A stretch of 64,000 bases of DNA from Nocardia carnea NBRC 14403 (lineage in GTDB: Bacteria > Actinomycetota > Actinomycetes > Mycobacteriales > Mycobacteriaceae). The notes under the pieces were generated by a model. It saw only the letters and a list, made by a program, of their open reading frames with translations, had not been told where the DNA came from and did no database searches. The stretch lies in assembly GCF_000308515.1 (NCBI RefSeq), contig NZ_BAFV01000126.1, positions 62,001-126,000 of the forward strand. The letters are read 5' to 3'. The position numbers and the translations under genes were made by a program. Of this stretch, positions 24,649-32,972 are shown piece after piece. Each line of letters begins with the position of its first letter. Within the stretch, counting starts at the first letter, position 1.

Positions 24649-25503
24649 CGGGCGGCCTTGTAGGCGCGGACATACACCAGGCGGCCGGGTCCGGCGTTGG
24701 TGCCGTGGAATCGGCGCCCACCGCGCTCGAATCGCCAGAAGTGGCGGGACCGGCCGGGGCGGTGCTCGATCACGCGGGCCAGTTCGCCACCGGTCCACGT
24801 TCTCAGGGTGCGGCCGTCGCGGGAGACGTATCCGACCGCGTGCCCGAGGCCGTAGGCCAGTGAATCGAGTATCGCGCGGGCGCGGGCGTCGGAGCAGCCG
24901 TTGCAGTGGGATCGGTCGGTGTCGCGGTCGACGCTGTAACCGGCGCCGATTCCGGCGCGGCCGTCGGCGTCGGTATTGCTGTACCGGTGTCCGCAATCGG
25001 CGATGCCGTGGCGGGCGTACCACCCGCATTCGATCCCGTCGGGGGGTGGTGTAGGGGCTGAATGCCTCGGCCGCCCCGTAGCGCTCCTGGTGGCGCAGTG
25101 CACGCCGCCCGCTGGTGAGCACCGGGTGCCCCTCGAGGATTCGCGCCCGCGCCGCACTCGGGCGGCCGTGCTCGGCGATCCATGCCCGAATTTCGGCCAT
25201 GGTGGCGGCGTCGATGGTCCATGCGTCCTCGCCGCCGCACAGCGACAATGCGCCGGTGCCGCTGCCGTATCCGTCCAGTCCTAGCAAGGTCTCGACGTCA
25301 TAGCTGCCGGTGGTGAACTGCCCGGCCGGGTGGCCGTGGGCGGCCGGTCCGCCGATATGGGTTGCGTCGTAGAACTCGACGACTGCGCGGGTGTCGGTGA
25401 AACCGCCGAACAACGGCGATCCTGCCGGGACATAGCGCACGGTGAACCGGCGGCCTGCCTCGTTGATGAATACGCGGTCGAATTCCGGCGCGTTGGTGAC
25501 CAT
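24645..25503 (-). CDS. Hypothetical protein split by a probable frameshift at a G6 run
   Basis: The N-terminal frame starts at ATG 25503 (MVTNAPEFDRVFINEAGRRF; YVPAGSPLFGGFTDTRAVVE; EDAWTIDAATMAEIRAW) and makes sense to SPYTTP. The C-terminal frame continues with DGIECGWYARHGIADCGHRY, SHCNGCSDARARAILDSLAY and HFWRFERGGRRFHGTNAGPG to the stop at 24645, but has no start of its own. Removing one base in the G run at 25041-25046 joins both into about 285 residues. The C-terminal half has two Cys pairs. Function unknown. Confidence 0.6.
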
Positions 25504-25529
25504 TTCGGGTCGTCCTCTCGTGTGGAAGG

Positions 25530-25565
25530 GGCCCCGGCGCGGCGTGGCATCGCCGCGCCGGGGCC
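25530..25565 (-). terminator. Hairpin terminator of the DUF2786 gene
   Basis: GGCCCCGGCGCGGCG (25530-25544) pairs perfectly with CGCCGCGCCGGGGCC (25551-25565), loop TGGCAT. It stands between the gene ending at 25608 and the start at 25503. Confidence 0.75.
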
Positions 25566-25607
25566 TGGAGTCACGCTCGCTGGGCGTGATCGGGTCGGGG
25601 TGCTCGG

Positions 25608-26348
25608 TCAGTGCGGGCGGGCGGCGGTGATGCTGCGGCGCTCGCCGGTGATCTCGGATTGATTGAGGCTCGCCCGTTCTGCGGCCGCGCGGCCTTTATC
25701 GACGGCGTCGGCGGCGTAGGTGGTGCGCTTGTAGCGTTCGGGTTTCACGGTGGGGTGTGCGCGGTCCTTGGCGGCTATGGCTCGGTCGGCGTCGGAGACC
25801 AGTACCAGCGCATGAGTGGTGGTGTTGGTCTCGGTGTCACGTTCGTGGGCGGCTGCCTGTTCTGCCTCGCTGAGCCGGGCATAGATTTGTGTGTAGTAGC
25901 CCGCCATCCAATCGATGCGGTAGCTTCGCGCGCTGGCGCCCGACCAATAGGGCGGCATCGCCTTGGCGGCCCCGGCGAGCATTTGCGGGTTCAGGATCGC
26001 GAACAGCAGACGTACCCGGCTGGTGTGGACCTTGACGCCGTAGACCTTCGCGACGCCGCGGCGTGCCCAGAAGACGGTTTCGCAGTGCAGGGCCCGGCTG
26101 ATGTGGGTCAAGAGTTTGATCTGTTGGCGCAGGTATCGGCCTTTGAGCCGGAAGGTCAAGCACTCGACAACGTTTGCGCCTTCGCGGGTGGTTCCTCGGG
26201 CTTCGCTCTCGCTGATTCCGTGTTTGGCCAGCAGAGCGAACGCGCGCTGTTGGCAGAGGTCGCCTTCGGGGGTCCCTGCCTGGTCGTCGGCGAGGTTGAG
26301 CAGTTTTCCGACCAGTTCGGCGATGTTCTCGCGCTTGGTGGTGGTCAC
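25608..26348 (-). CDS. DUF2786 domain protein
   Basis: 246 residues from GTG 26348 with GAAAGG upstream; the frame reading from 26399 crosses the promoter. Residues about 8-45 (NIAELVGKLLNLADDQAGTP, CQQRAFALLAKHGISESEAR) are the DUF2786 helical hairpin. Later parts contain LRQQIKLLTHISRALHCETV, YYTQIYARLSEAEQAAAHER and TVKPERYKRTTYAADAVDKG, the order usual in phage and plasmid DUF2786 proteins. Function unknown. Single gene with own promoter and terminator. Confidence 0.75.
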   Translation of the reverse strand: MTTTKRENIAELVGKLLNLADDQAGTPEGDLCQQRAFALLAKHGISESEARGTTREGANVVECLTFRLKGRYLRQQIKLLTHISRALHCETVFWARRGVAKVYGVKVHTSRVRLLFAILNPQMLAGAAKAMPPYWSGASARSYRIDWMAGYYTQIYARLSEAEQAAAHERDTETNTTTHALVLVSDADRAIAAKDRAHPTVKPERYKRTTYAADAVDKGRAAAERASLNQSEITGERRSITAARPH

Positions 26349-26365
26349 GGTCCAGAGCCTTTCGG

Positions 26366-26398
26366 TATCTATTCGAATCGGGTTACGCGCCTTACGCA
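26366..26398 (-). promoter_or_regulatory. Leftward regulon promoter 4
   Basis: Variant repeat TTACGCGCCTTACGCA at 26383-26398 (the same GCG variant as at 43083) and -10 TAGATA (leftward) at 26366-26371, upstream of the DUF2786 gene. Confidence 0.65.
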
Positions 26399-26401
26399 TT
26401 T

Positions 26402-26435
26402 GGCCCGTGGGGTGGCGGTGGTCACCCCACGGGCC
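26402..26435 (-). terminator. Hairpin terminator of the gene at 26445-27242
   Basis: GGCCCGTGGGGTG (26402-26414) pairs perfectly with CACCCCACGGGCC (26423-26435), 10 bases after the leftward stop. Confidence 0.75.
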
Positions 26436-26444
26436 GGGCAGGCG

Positions 26445-27242
26445 TCAGGAGATGGGGGCGAAATCGGTTTCGAGGGTTCGCGCCACGCGGGCGAGGATGT
26501 CGGCGGCGCGGGTCAGGGCCTGTGCGGCCCCCGGGCCGCGCCCGGCGGCGAACGCTGCGCGGTCGCGGGTGGCGGTGAGGTGATCACGTAGTGCCGCGTG
26601 GAACCGGGCGGGGTCGTCGGCGCGGGGGTCGGCCAGCAGTAGGGCACCGAGGATTTCGCGTACCACGGTGGCGGCGGCGGGGTCGGTGGCGTGGCCTGCT
26701 CCGGGCGCGCTGTAGAGCCGATGCATGCGGCGCAGGAATCCGCGCGTGTCGCAGCGCAGCGGCAACCGCTCGATTGTTCCCGGATCGGCTTCGGGCCGCC
26801 ATACTCCGGCGAGAGTGTATCCGGCTGCGCTGAGGGCGTTTTCGGCGGTGGTGGTGTCGTAGTCGAGTTGTTCGATGTACTGAAGTACTTCGATGCCGTG
26901 GCCCTGCTCGGCGACGCGGTAGACCTGTACGCGGTTGCCTCGGCGCTGCGGGTGGCCGATCGGGGCGCGGCGGGCGATGAATTCGACGGCGACCGGCGGC
27001 GCGGCGGGCGCGCGGACGTGGGCGGCGTGGGGCTGGTCGGCGGTCAATTCGTGGACGCGGCCAGCGGGGTATGCGGCGGTGAGACGCGCGATCGCCTCGG
27101 CGCTGGTCTCGTTGACGATGTCGAGCTGTACGCCGTCGGCGGCGGTGTGCCAGGTGACCAGCGCGGGCATGTCGTCGCCGTGGTGCCGCCATTGGGCATA
27201 GTCGCCGTTGGGCAGGGTGAACCGGATGAATGTGTAAGTCAT
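26445..27242 (-). CDS. Hypothetical protein, alpha/beta N-terminus with helical tail
   Basis: 265 residues, ATG 27242. The N-terminus MTYTFIRFTLPNGDYAQWRH and the middle VYRVAEQGHGIEVLQYIEQL look like small beta-rich domains; the last 90 residues are Ala-rich helices (TVVREILGALLLADPRADDP, AAQALTRAADILARVARTL). No known family. The start is 58 bp after the gene ending at 27300, with a hairpin at 27269 between them; its own promoter is not obvious. Confidence 0.65.
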   Translation of the reverse strand: MTYTFIRFTLPNGDYAQWRHHGDDMPALVTWHTAADGVQLDIVNETSAEAIARLTAAYPAGRVHELTADQPHAAHVRAPAAPPVAVEFIARRAPIGHPQRRGNRVQVYRVAEQGHGIEVLQYIEQLDYDTTTAENALSAAGYTLAGVWRPEADPGTIERLPLRCDTRGFLRRMHRLYSAPGAGHATDPAAATVVREILGALLLADPRADDPARFHAALRDHLTATRDRAAFAAGRGPGAAQALTRAADILARVARTLETDFAPIS

Positions 27243-27268
27243 GGCTATCGGGGTCCTTTCGGTGTGGT

Positions 27269-27291
27269 GCCGCCGGGGGTTGCCCGGCGGC
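27269..27291 (-). terminator. Hairpin terminator after the gene at 27300-27578
   Basis: GCCGCCGGG (27269-27277) pairs with CCCGGCGGC (27283-27291), just past the stop of the small leftward gene. Confidence 0.6.
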
Positions 27292-27299
27292 GCGGGTGG

Positions 27300-27578
27300 T
27301 CAGGCTTTGACGGGGGCGGCGGTGAGCGCGGCGCGGATTTCGGCGGTGCTCGCGCCGTTGTCGAGTGCGCGCCGGATCTCGGATCGGATGGCGGCGTGGT
27401 GACCAGCGAGCCACCCGGTGGCCTCGGCGGGGCAGGCTGCCAGTTCCGCCCGTTCGCGGACGATGCCGCGCAGTGCGGCATTTTTCAGCTTCGACCGGAA
27501 AGCGTCGGCTTCGGCGAGCTCTGCGGGGTCCGTGGTGGCGCGGTACAGGGCAATGATGGCGGGGTGGAAATTCGACAT
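27300..27578 (-). CDS. Small helical hypothetical protein
   Basis: 92 residues from ATG 27578 (MSNFHPAIIALYRATTDPAE). Entirely helical with AFRSKLKNAALRGIVRERAE and RSEIRRALDNGASTAEIRAA, the last part resembling a small helix-turn-helix. GGAAAAA precedes the start. No family known. Expressed from regulon promoter 5. Confidence 0.65.
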   Translation of the reverse strand: MSNFHPAIIALYRATTDPAELAEADAFRSKLKNAALRGIVRERAELAACPAEATGWLAGHHAAIRSEIRRALDNGASTAEIRAALTAAPVKA

Positions 27579-27679
27579 GGTGACAGCTTTTTCCTTTCGG
27601 GTTTCCACTGAGGGGCAAGAATTCGGCGGGTGGCCTTCTCCGGTTTCACAGGAAAGGCGCGAGCCAGAAAACAACAAAC

Positions 27680-27695
27680 TTACGCACCTTACGCA
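27680..27695 (-). promoter_or_regulatory. Leftward regulon repeat 5
   Basis: TTACGCACCTTACGCA about 100 bp upstream of the start at 27578; a T-rich segment (TTTGTTGTTTTC, leftward) follows, without a clear -10. Confidence 0.6.
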
Positions 27696-27738
27696 TTACC
27701 CCGATAGGTCGGGGCAATGCGGTTCAGTGCGATCGGTG

Positions 27739-28029
27739 TCAGTTGCGCCGCTCGTCCTGGTAGAGAACGCGCATGTCGGGCCAGCGCTCCAAGAGGGCGG
27801 CGCAGACGCCGGGGTCGGCGAGCCGGGCGCGGATGTGGTCGGGATCGCCGATCAATTGCACATCATCATCGCCCGTGATGATGACCGCGCAGGTTCGGGC
27901 ATCGAGGGGCTTTTTGGTCGCGGGGTCGAACATCAGCTGGCCGACCATGTACTTGATCGCTTCGGTGATCATCGTCTTGCGAAGGAGATCGACGGGCATT
28001 TCGTACGCGGGGATTGTCTGGTTATTCAT
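27739..28029 (-). CDS. Small hypothetical protein
   Basis: 96 residues, ATG 28029 behind GGCCAGGAA. Contains LRKTMITEAIKYMVGQLMFD, CAVIITGDDDVQLIGDPDHI and AALLERWPDMRVLYQDE. Possibly a small alpha/beta protein; no family recognised. Directly behind regulon promoter 6, facing structured-RNA copy B. Confidence 0.65.
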   Translation of the reverse strand: MNNQTIPAYEMPVDLLRKTMITEAIKYMVGQLMFDPATKKPLDARTCAVIITGDDDVQLIGDPDHIRARLADPGVCAALLERWPDMRVLYQDERRN

Positions 28030-28061
28030 TTCCTGGCCTTTCCTCTCTGGCTTATGTTTCT

Positions 28062-28090
28062 ATTCTAGCATACCTTACGCACCTTACGCG
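28062..28090 (-). promoter_or_regulatory. Leftward regulon promoter 6
   Basis: TTACGCACCTTACGCG at 28075-28090, then -10 TAGAAT (leftward) at 28062-28067 followed by AGAAACATAAG, the clearest match to the shared promoter pattern. Confidence 0.72.
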
Positions 28091-28145
28091 TACTGAATAG
28101 TGGTCTTGGGGGTGGGATAATTCACGGTTGTTTTTGGCTTCTAGG

Positions 28146-28935
28146 GCTTGCGTTTTTGGGTGCGCCTTTGGAGGGTCTGCCTCCGCGGCGAGCGGGCCGG
28201 GGTGCGGGGCGGCAGCGCCCGCTCGCGACCGCAGGGAGCGCGCGGCCGGCAGGTCGCGGGCCCGCGCCCCTTGGGGTGCGCGCGGCCGGGGCCGCGGAGT
28301 TGTTCGGTGGTGCGGGCGAACAATACAGGTGGTGTGCGGTGTTGGTGCGTTCCTTCGGTGGGGCCTGCGATGCGTCCGGCGCGCCGTGGTTCGGTACGCC
28401 AGGTGGAGCGCCCGCACCGCAGCTTGCGAGGAGCGGACGAACGACCTGGCGTGCCGGGCCGCGGTGTGCCAGCGTCGTGGGAGGCCCCGCCGGAGGGACG
28501 TGCCGACACCGCCTTGCCCGCGCCGCCGCGCGGCCGCCAGGCCGCGGTACTCGGCGCCGATCACCTTGCCGCGGATGTGGTGCCGAACGCGTCTGTCACG
28601 GAACCGGTGCGGGCTGGTGGGTGGCCGGCGCTGGGGTGGTGTGTCCGGTCTGTGTTGTGCTGCTGGGTGTTTGGGTGGGCGCGGGTGAGGAAGTCGAGGG
28701 GCTGGGAGTTGTCCGCTCGGGGTTGTTGTACTCGCTTGCGAGTTCCGCCGGCGGCCGCTGGAGTGATTTGGTCGGGCACGGGCGCCGCCGCGCGGCCGCA
28801 GGCTGCGAGCGGAAGCGGCCACGTCGAGACGCCGGCCGCGGTCGGGGTGGTGAGTGGTTTCGGCGTGACTGCGCTGGGAGGTAGTGCGCGGGAGCTACGG
28901 AGGTCCGGGAGGGCTTGGTGTCGCGGCAGCTCTGA
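28146..28935 (+). ncRNA. Large structured noncoding RNA element, copy B
   Basis: Outer stem 28338-28365 with 28483-28510: 28 positions, all paired, six of them only as G-U if the + strand is the RNA. Inner stem around ACGCCAGGT/ACCTGGCGT adds three more G-U pairs of the same sense. The 5' part (CTTTGGAGGGTCTGCCTCCG) and the 3' part (GGAGCTACGG to GCGGCAGCTCTGA) match copies A, C and D. This copy has about 270 extra bases between the hairpin and the 3' stem. Open frames across it lack ribosome sites and are not conserved between copies. Followed by the small gene at 29099. Confidence 0.72.
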
Positions 28936-29098
28936 TTCTTGTCGCGGCCGGTGCAGAGCGTGGGCCGGCTGCGTGTGGTGAGCGGTGGCGGACTGCGCCG
29001 GGTCTGAATGGGGTTGTCCCGGTTGTAGGCTGGCGGTGTGGCCTGGGCGATGCAGGATCGCATCGCTGTGCACGGTGGATCGGGGAAGGGTGGCTGCG

Positions 29099-29275
29099 AT
29101 GAGTGGTGTGTCGGAAGTGGAGCGGCTGGCGGCGCGGATGCTGGTGGAGTGGGAGGCTCCCTCGGCTGATGAGGTGGCCTCGGTGGTGGCCGGTGACAGG
29201 TGGCAGCCGCAACGCGTGCCCGATGGCGTCCGGTTCGATGTGACGTTCCCGGGTGCGGCTGGGCTCGAACTGTAG
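29099..29275 (+). CDS. Small protein paralogous to the one at 40263
   Basis: 58 residues, ATG 29099 with GGGAAGGG upstream. MSGVSEVERLAARMLVEWE aligns with MADVSAVDREAARVLASLG of the gene at 40263-40454, and the later DEVASVVAGDR with EDLEAVVDGEV. Both follow a structured-RNA copy on the same strand. Helical N-terminus, short strand-rich C-terminus; no known family. The paired position suggests a functional link with the RNA. Confidence 0.65.
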   Translation: MSGVSEVERLAARMLVEWEAPSADEVASVVAGDRWQPQRVPDGVRFDVTFPGAAGLEL

Positions 29276-29292
29276 AGGCGAGAGACGAAGAA

Positions 29293-29329
29293 AAAGGGGG
29301 CCGGAACCTGGGCAGGTTCCGGCCCCTTT
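29293..29329. terminator. Bidirectional terminator between convergent genes
   Basis: GGGGCCGGAACCT (29297-29309) pairs with AGGTTCCGGCCCC (29314-29326) around GGGC, with an A run on the left and T residues on the right, so it can end transcripts from both sides (genes ending at 29275 and 29348). Confidence 0.85.
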
Positions 29330-29347
29330 CGTCGATGTTCGGGTTGC

Positions 29348-29782
29348 TCACTGACTCCCGGCGAGATCGGTGTTCAGGTCGGCGATGAGGGTGGCCATGG
29401 CGTGGCAGGCGTCGGCGGCGGCCTGTTTCCAGCCCGAGGCGGCGGGGCGGTTGGGGCGGGGTGGCATGTGCTCGGTGTAGGTGTGGCTGGCCAGCACGGT
29501 GCCGTGGGCGTCGTAGAGCTCGATGGTGAGCGGCGGCTCCTCGGGTGGGTTCGGTTCTCCGGTGATGCCCAGCTCGAGCGGTGCACCGGTGTCGGGGTCG
29601 GTGAGCAGGTGTTCGTTGTTGACGATCTCGATGGCGTCGGCGAGCAGGATCGGCCAGGCGAATTCCCAGTCCGCGGTGTCGGCGAACGGGTTGGGTGGGT
29701 TGTTCAATTCCTCGATGGCGTAGTAGCTGCCGATCTCGCTGTTCAAGGCGTTGGCGGACAGGGCCAGGGTCGGAGTGGGCAC
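29348..29782 (-). CDS. Hypothetical protein
   Basis: 144 residues from GTG 29782 (AAAGGAACACT upstream). Acidic soluble protein: MPTPTLALSANALNSEIGSY, WPILLADAIEIVNNEHLLTD, LTIELYDAHGTVLASHTYTE and a helical C-terminus with HAMATLIADLNTDL. No family known. Last gene of the long leftward operon. Confidence 0.68.
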   Translation of the reverse strand: MPTPTLALSANALNSEIGSYYAIEELNNPPNPFADTADWEFAWPILLADAIEIVNNEHLLTDPDTGAPLELGITGEPNPPEEPPLTIELYDAHGTVLASHTYTEHMPPRPNRPAASGWKQAAADACHAMATLIADLNTDLAGSQ

Positions 29783-29884
29783 AGTGTTCCTTTGGGTCGT
29801 GCCGGAGGTCGGCTCATGGTTCGGTGGCACATGTCGTTGTGCGGGATTCGGTCATCTGCGTTGTCGACGACTTCGGGTGGATGG

Positions 29885-30718
29885 TCAGCGCCGCATGCAG
29901 GGGGGCAGTGCGCCTTGTTCGGTCTGGTCGTCGCCGCGGTTGGCGGCGTCGATGATTTGTTCCATGCTCAGTGCGTGCCGGAATCGGTGGCCGATGGCGG
30001 ATTCGATTTCGGCGTGCTGGGCGGCGTATTCGGGGTTGAGGCGTGCTGCGGCGATCAGGTCGCGGCGGCGGGCCAGGACACAGAATCGGCAGCTGAGCCG
30101 GGACATGTCGGCGTATGCGGGGTGGACGTCGAGGTCGGCTTGTTCGATGCGGTCCCAGACGCGGCTGGTGGGCCAGTCGTGGATGGGGTTCCAGTTGTAG
30201 ATTTCGCGGCGGCCGCTGCTGATGGTTGTGTCGAGGGCCAGTGGTGCGCGGCGTGCTCGGGCGGCGGATTCTTCGGCGCGTAGGCCCATGATGTTGAGCA
30301 GCCGGGCCGGCCGGCCGCGTACCTTGCCTGTTTCGCGCAGGTGGGTGACGATGCGGGTCATCTCCTTGCGGATGGGTCCGCGTTTGTGGTCGGAGGTGCA
30401 CCAGCGACGTTTGGCGTCGGGCCAGCGGCCGCGGCCGGCGACCCGTTCCAGGATGGTTTCCACGGCCCGGTTCGGGTGGCGGCGGGCAACAACGGTGAAC
30501 GGCAGGTCGTAGCGGGCGGCGTGGGCGGCGGCGAGTTGCACGGTGCCGGGCCATTCGGCCTCGCCGAGGTCGGCGTGCACGACGGTAATCCGGTCGCGCA
30601 CGCCGGCTGTCTCGGCGGCGTCGACGACTTCGGCCAGCGCGGCGGAGGAGTCTTTGCCGCCGCTGGTGCTAAAAACCAGAGCGTCGAAGGTGGACAGGTC
30701 GGGTGTGGCATGGGTCAT
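29885..30718 (-). CDS. PAPS-reductase-like PP-loop protein
   Basis: 277 residues. The PP-loop STSGGKDSSAALAEVV lies at about 17-32, then VVHADLGEAEWPGTVQLAAA, the segment RRWCTSDHKRGPIRKEMTRI near residue 105, and a Cys pair SRLSCRFCVLARRRDL near residue 210. This is the phosphoadenosine phosphosulfate reductase/DndC-like ATPase family common on phages and plasmids; the enzymes activate a substrate with ATP and may handle sulfur. No dnd partners are visible, so DNA phosphorothioation is not supported here. Member of the long leftward operon. Confidence 0.8.
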   Translation of the reverse strand: MTHATPDLSTFDALVFSTSGGKDSSAALAEVVDAAETAGVRDRITVVHADLGEAEWPGTVQLAAAHAARYDLPFTVVARRHPNRAVETILERVAGRGRWPDAKRRWCTSDHKRGPIRKEMTRIVTHLRETGKVRGRPARLLNIMGLRAEESAARARRAPLALDTTISSGRREIYNWNPIHDWPTSRVWDRIEQADLDVHPAYADMSRLSCRFCVLARRRDLIAAARLNPEYAAQHAEIESAIGHRFRHALSMEQIIDAANRGDDQTEQGALPPCMRR

Positions 30719-30777
30719 GTGAATCCTTGCGGGAGGTTGGTTTTAGTGGTGCGTCGACCACCCTCAGAGGGGTGGTC

Positions 30778-31053
30778 TCAGGCGATCTCGAAGTGGTCGC
30801 TGGTGCGTCGCAGCCGCAGCGGTCGTCTGGACCCGGGGTGCTCGAGCGTGCGTGCGGTCTTGGCGCAGATGATCGAGAACAGCTGTGAGTGCACGTTTTG
30901 GACTGCGATGTATCTCGCTCCGCGTGGGCCGGTGAGTGTCGCGGTGACGGTGTGCATTTCCACGTGGTAGGTCGTGGTGCCGATCGTGAGGGTTTCGGCC
31001 GGGTACATCTCGCGAGGTGGTCGCGGTGCACCGTTGCTGTGTTCGCCGTTCAT
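30778..31053 (-). CDS. Small hypothetical protein
   Basis: 91 residues; ATG 31053 overlaps the upstream stop (ATGA). Beta-rich centre (TLTIGTTTYHVEMHTVTATL, ARYIAVQNVHSQLFSIICA) and a basic tail. No family known. Coupled to the gene at 31050-31250. Confidence 0.68.
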   Translation of the reverse strand: MNGEHSNGAPRPPREMYPAETLTIGTTTYHVEMHTVTATLTGPRGARYIAVQNVHSQLFSIICAKTARTLEHPGSRRPLRLRRTSDHFEIA

Positions 31054-31250
31054 CGGCGGTGTAGGGCGAAGGTGGTCTCTTCCGGGCTGGTGATGTCGGG
31101 TTCCTCGATGCCACCGACTTCGAGGTAGGCGTCGGTCGGGTGGCCGTTGGCATTGATTGCGAGGAGGGTGAGTCCGCCGTCGTCGATGGCGATATCGGTT
31201 GCGGCGGGCAAGGTGTCGAGCCAGGTTTTTAGGGTGTTGCGGTCGATCAT
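31050..31250 (-). CDS. Small hypothetical protein
   Basis: 66 residues, ATG 31250 with AGGAACACC upstream. MIDRNTLKTWLDTLPAATDI, then GGLTLLAINANGHPTDAYLE and EEPDITSPEETTFALHRR. Acidic. No family known. Overlaps the next gene by 4 bp. Confidence 0.65.
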   Translation of the reverse strand: MIDRNTLKTWLDTLPAATDIAIDDGGLTLLAINANGHPTDAYLEVGGIEEPDITSPEETTFALHRR

Positions 31251-31295
31251 GGTGTTCCTGTCGGTCTGCTGGTGGGTTCGGGTGCTGTGTGGTGT

Positions 31296-31330
31296 CCCCG
31301 AGGGGAGCCGGGTGCTGCGTCCCCTCGGGG
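31296..31330 (-). terminator. Hairpin after the gene at 31345-31857
   Basis: CCCCGAGGGGA (31296-31306) pairs with TCCCCTCGGGG (31320-31330), 15 bases past the leftward stop. Confidence 0.6.
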
Positions 31331-31344
31331 GCTGGGGGGGGTTG

Positions 31345-31857
31345 TCAGCGGAGGAGGCTGTAGGGACCGAGCCAGTTGTTCAGGGCGCTCAGGTGCAGAT
31401 GCGGGTGGTCGGCGCGGCCGATGTCGTCTTGCTGGCGGTAGTCGTCGGCTTCGCGCTCGTAGATGAGTTCGGCGACAGCGGCGATTGCGTCGCGGATCTC
31501 GGGGGCGAGGTCGGCAGGCCCGGCGTAGCCGGCCGCGGCGGCGCGTTGCTGGGCGGCGTCGACGGCGCGGCGGGTGAATCCGAGGATGGTGTTGAGGTCG
31601 TCGGGGTCGGGGTTGTCGTGTTCGTACCGCAGGAGAGCGATGTCGACGCGGTTGAGGTCGGAGGCGGCGCGGACGCTGGCCACGGTGTCGGTGATGAGCC
31701 GGGCGGTGGTGTTGTCGGTTGCGCCGTGCTGGTGGCAGACGCGCTCGAGAGTGCGGGCGAGCTGGGCTTCATTGCTCAGGGGGTGGAGCCTTGAACGGGT
31801 CGGTGATGCGCATGGTGTGGTGTCCCTGTTCTTGTTTGTCGCAGGAGCCGGGCACAT
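31345..31857 (-). CDS. Helical hypothetical protein
   Basis: From ATG 31857 the product is 170 residues. The protein-like part begins at SNEAQLARTLERVCHQHGAT and continues with LITDTVASVRAASDLNRVDI, LNTILGFTRRAVDAAQQRAA and LAPEIRDAIAAVAELIYERE; the first 25 residues overlap the preceding small gene in another frame and may not be translated. A start closer to 31770 is not evident, so the N-terminus is uncertain. No family known. Confidence 0.6.
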   Translation of the reverse strand: MCPAPATNKNRDTTPCASPTRSRLHPLSNEAQLARTLERVCHQHGATDNTTARLITDTVASVRAASDLNRVDIALLRYEHDNPDPDDLNTILGFTRRAVDAAQQRAAAAGYAGPADLAPEIRDAIAAVAELIYEREADDYRQQDDIGRADHPHLHLSALNNWLGPYSLLR

Positions 31858-32119
31858 TCTGAGTGTCGGGTTCCTGCGTGATCGGGGGTGTCGCGAAGGT
31901 TTTCGCCGTTCTGGTGCTGTGGTCGGTGGTGCGTGGTCTCGGGTCCTCGTCGTCGGCCTGGCGGATGGTTTGGCGGCGGCGGCGTGATCTGCGATTGCGG
32001 GCGAATGCCCGAATGGGTCGGCGCGGTGGGGGCAGGTTGGCGGTGCGGTGGCGGTGCGGTGGGCACGGGCGCCTGGGCCGGGTACCGGTCGGGGGAATGG
32101 TTGGTGGGTCGTGAGTCAT
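31769..32119 (-). CDS. Small Arg/Pro-rich hypothetical protein
   Basis: 116 residues, ATG 32119 with AGGAGA 8 bases upstream, directly after the gene ending at 32139. The sequence is basic and low-complexity (MTHDPPTIPPTGTRPRRPC; RRSRRRRQTIRQADDEDPRP) and ends MRITDPFKAPPPEQ. The good ribosome site and tight spacing favour a real gene, but composition alone would not prove it. Overlaps the next gene by about 90 bp. Confidence 0.45.
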   Translation of the reverse strand: MTHDPPTIPPTGTRPRRPCPPHRHRTANLPPPRRPIRAFARNRRSRRRRQTIRQADDEDPRPRTTDHSTRTAKTFATPPITQEPDTQNVPGSCDKQEQGHHTMRITDPFKAPPPEQ

Positions 32120-32138
32120 GGGCGGGTTCTCCTGGCCG

Positions 32139-32684
32139 TTATGAGGTGAGCGCGGCGGGGTGGCCGCGCTCGTCGAGTAGTGCGTATTGCGCGGCGCGCG
32201 TAGCGCGGCGCGCGGCGGGATCGGGGCGGGGGCGGCGGACGGGTGTGCGGAACCGCGGTGTGGTGCCGAAGAGTGCGAGGTCGATGGGTACGGCGGCGGG
32301 TAGGCGGCGTTCGGTGAGCCAGAACCGTGTCTTGCCGTGGGCGTGGGCGCGTTCGTCGAGAACGAGTTCGAGTTCGGTGATGGTCGGGTCCGGGAGGTCC
32401 TGGCGGCGGTATCGGCGGGTGAAGTCGAGTTCGCGGTGGGCGCGGTCGATTTCCTCGGCGATGTGGGCGCGGCAAACGCTGACCTTCCACGGGTAGCGGT
32501 GCTGCCCGTCGATGCGGATCGTGTTAATCCGGTGGGTGGCGCGTGCTCGGCACTCGTGGCCGGTGCCGCGGGTGTTGGTGTCGGGGTCGGGAGGTGTTGT
32601 CCAGACGAAGGTTTCGCAGGCGGGAACGTGCCATTTGTGGGTGATCTCGCGACGGGAGATCACATCAGGGTCGGCGGGTCTCAT
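32139..32684 (-). CDS. Hypothetical protein with Cys/His set
   Basis: 181 residues, ATG 32684. The N-terminal half holds WHVPACETFVWTTPPDPDTN, GHECRARATHRINTIRIDG and WKVSVCRAHIAEEIDRAHRE, a possible zinc site; the middle has LELVLDERAHAHGKTRFW and the end is Arg/Ala-rich. No family known. It follows the ParB-like gene after a 325-bp interval holding repeat R and a terminator. Confidence 0.65.
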   Translation of the reverse strand: MRPADPDVISRREITHKWHVPACETFVWTTPPDPDTNTRGTGHECRARATHRINTIRIDGQHRYPWKVSVCRAHIAEEIDRAHRELDFTRRYRRQDLPDPTITELELVLDERAHAHGKTRFWLTERRLPAAVPIDLALFGTTPRFRTPVRRPRPDPAARRATRAAQYALLDERGHPAALTS

Positions 32685-32912
32685 GGCTGCTGGCGCTGAT
32701 GGTCGAGCGTGGGGCGGTGGGTTCGGGTGTTCATGTCGGGGGCTTCCGGTGGCTGGCCGGTGTCCGTCACGGAGGCCTCGCCGGCCGCGCAGCGGCCGGC
32801 GAGGCCGGGGCCGGGCCGGCGAGGGGTGAGTGTGTGATGGTGTGGTGTCGGCCCGGTGGTTGGGTGGGTCGGGTGATCGACGTAGGCCGGCTGGGATTGG
32901 TCCGCTTACAAG

Positions 32913-32945
32913 ACAGCACGGAGCGCAGCGGAGTTCCGTTTCCGC
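32913..32945 (-). repeat. Dispersed repeat R, copy 3
   Basis: CAGCACGGAGCGCAGCGGAG followed by TTCCGTTTCCGC, just beyond the terminator of the ParB-like gene. The rest of 32685-33009 shows no gene on either strand. Confidence 0.7.
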
Positions 32946-32972
32946 GGGCCGCCGGTGCGGGCTGTCCGGGTG

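Noticed and set aside
26691..27611. Gly/Val-rich rightward ORFs of 300 residues or more opposite the small leftward genes (also at 19411, 25611, 33859)
   Set aside because: Low-complexity mirror of leftward genes; no ribosome sites, and they cross terminators and promoters.
29885..30718. DndC of a DNA phosphorothioation system
   Set aside because: The PP-loop family fits, but no DndB/D/E, IscS or restriction partner is nearby; stand-alone PAPS-reductase-like genes are common on phages and plasmids.
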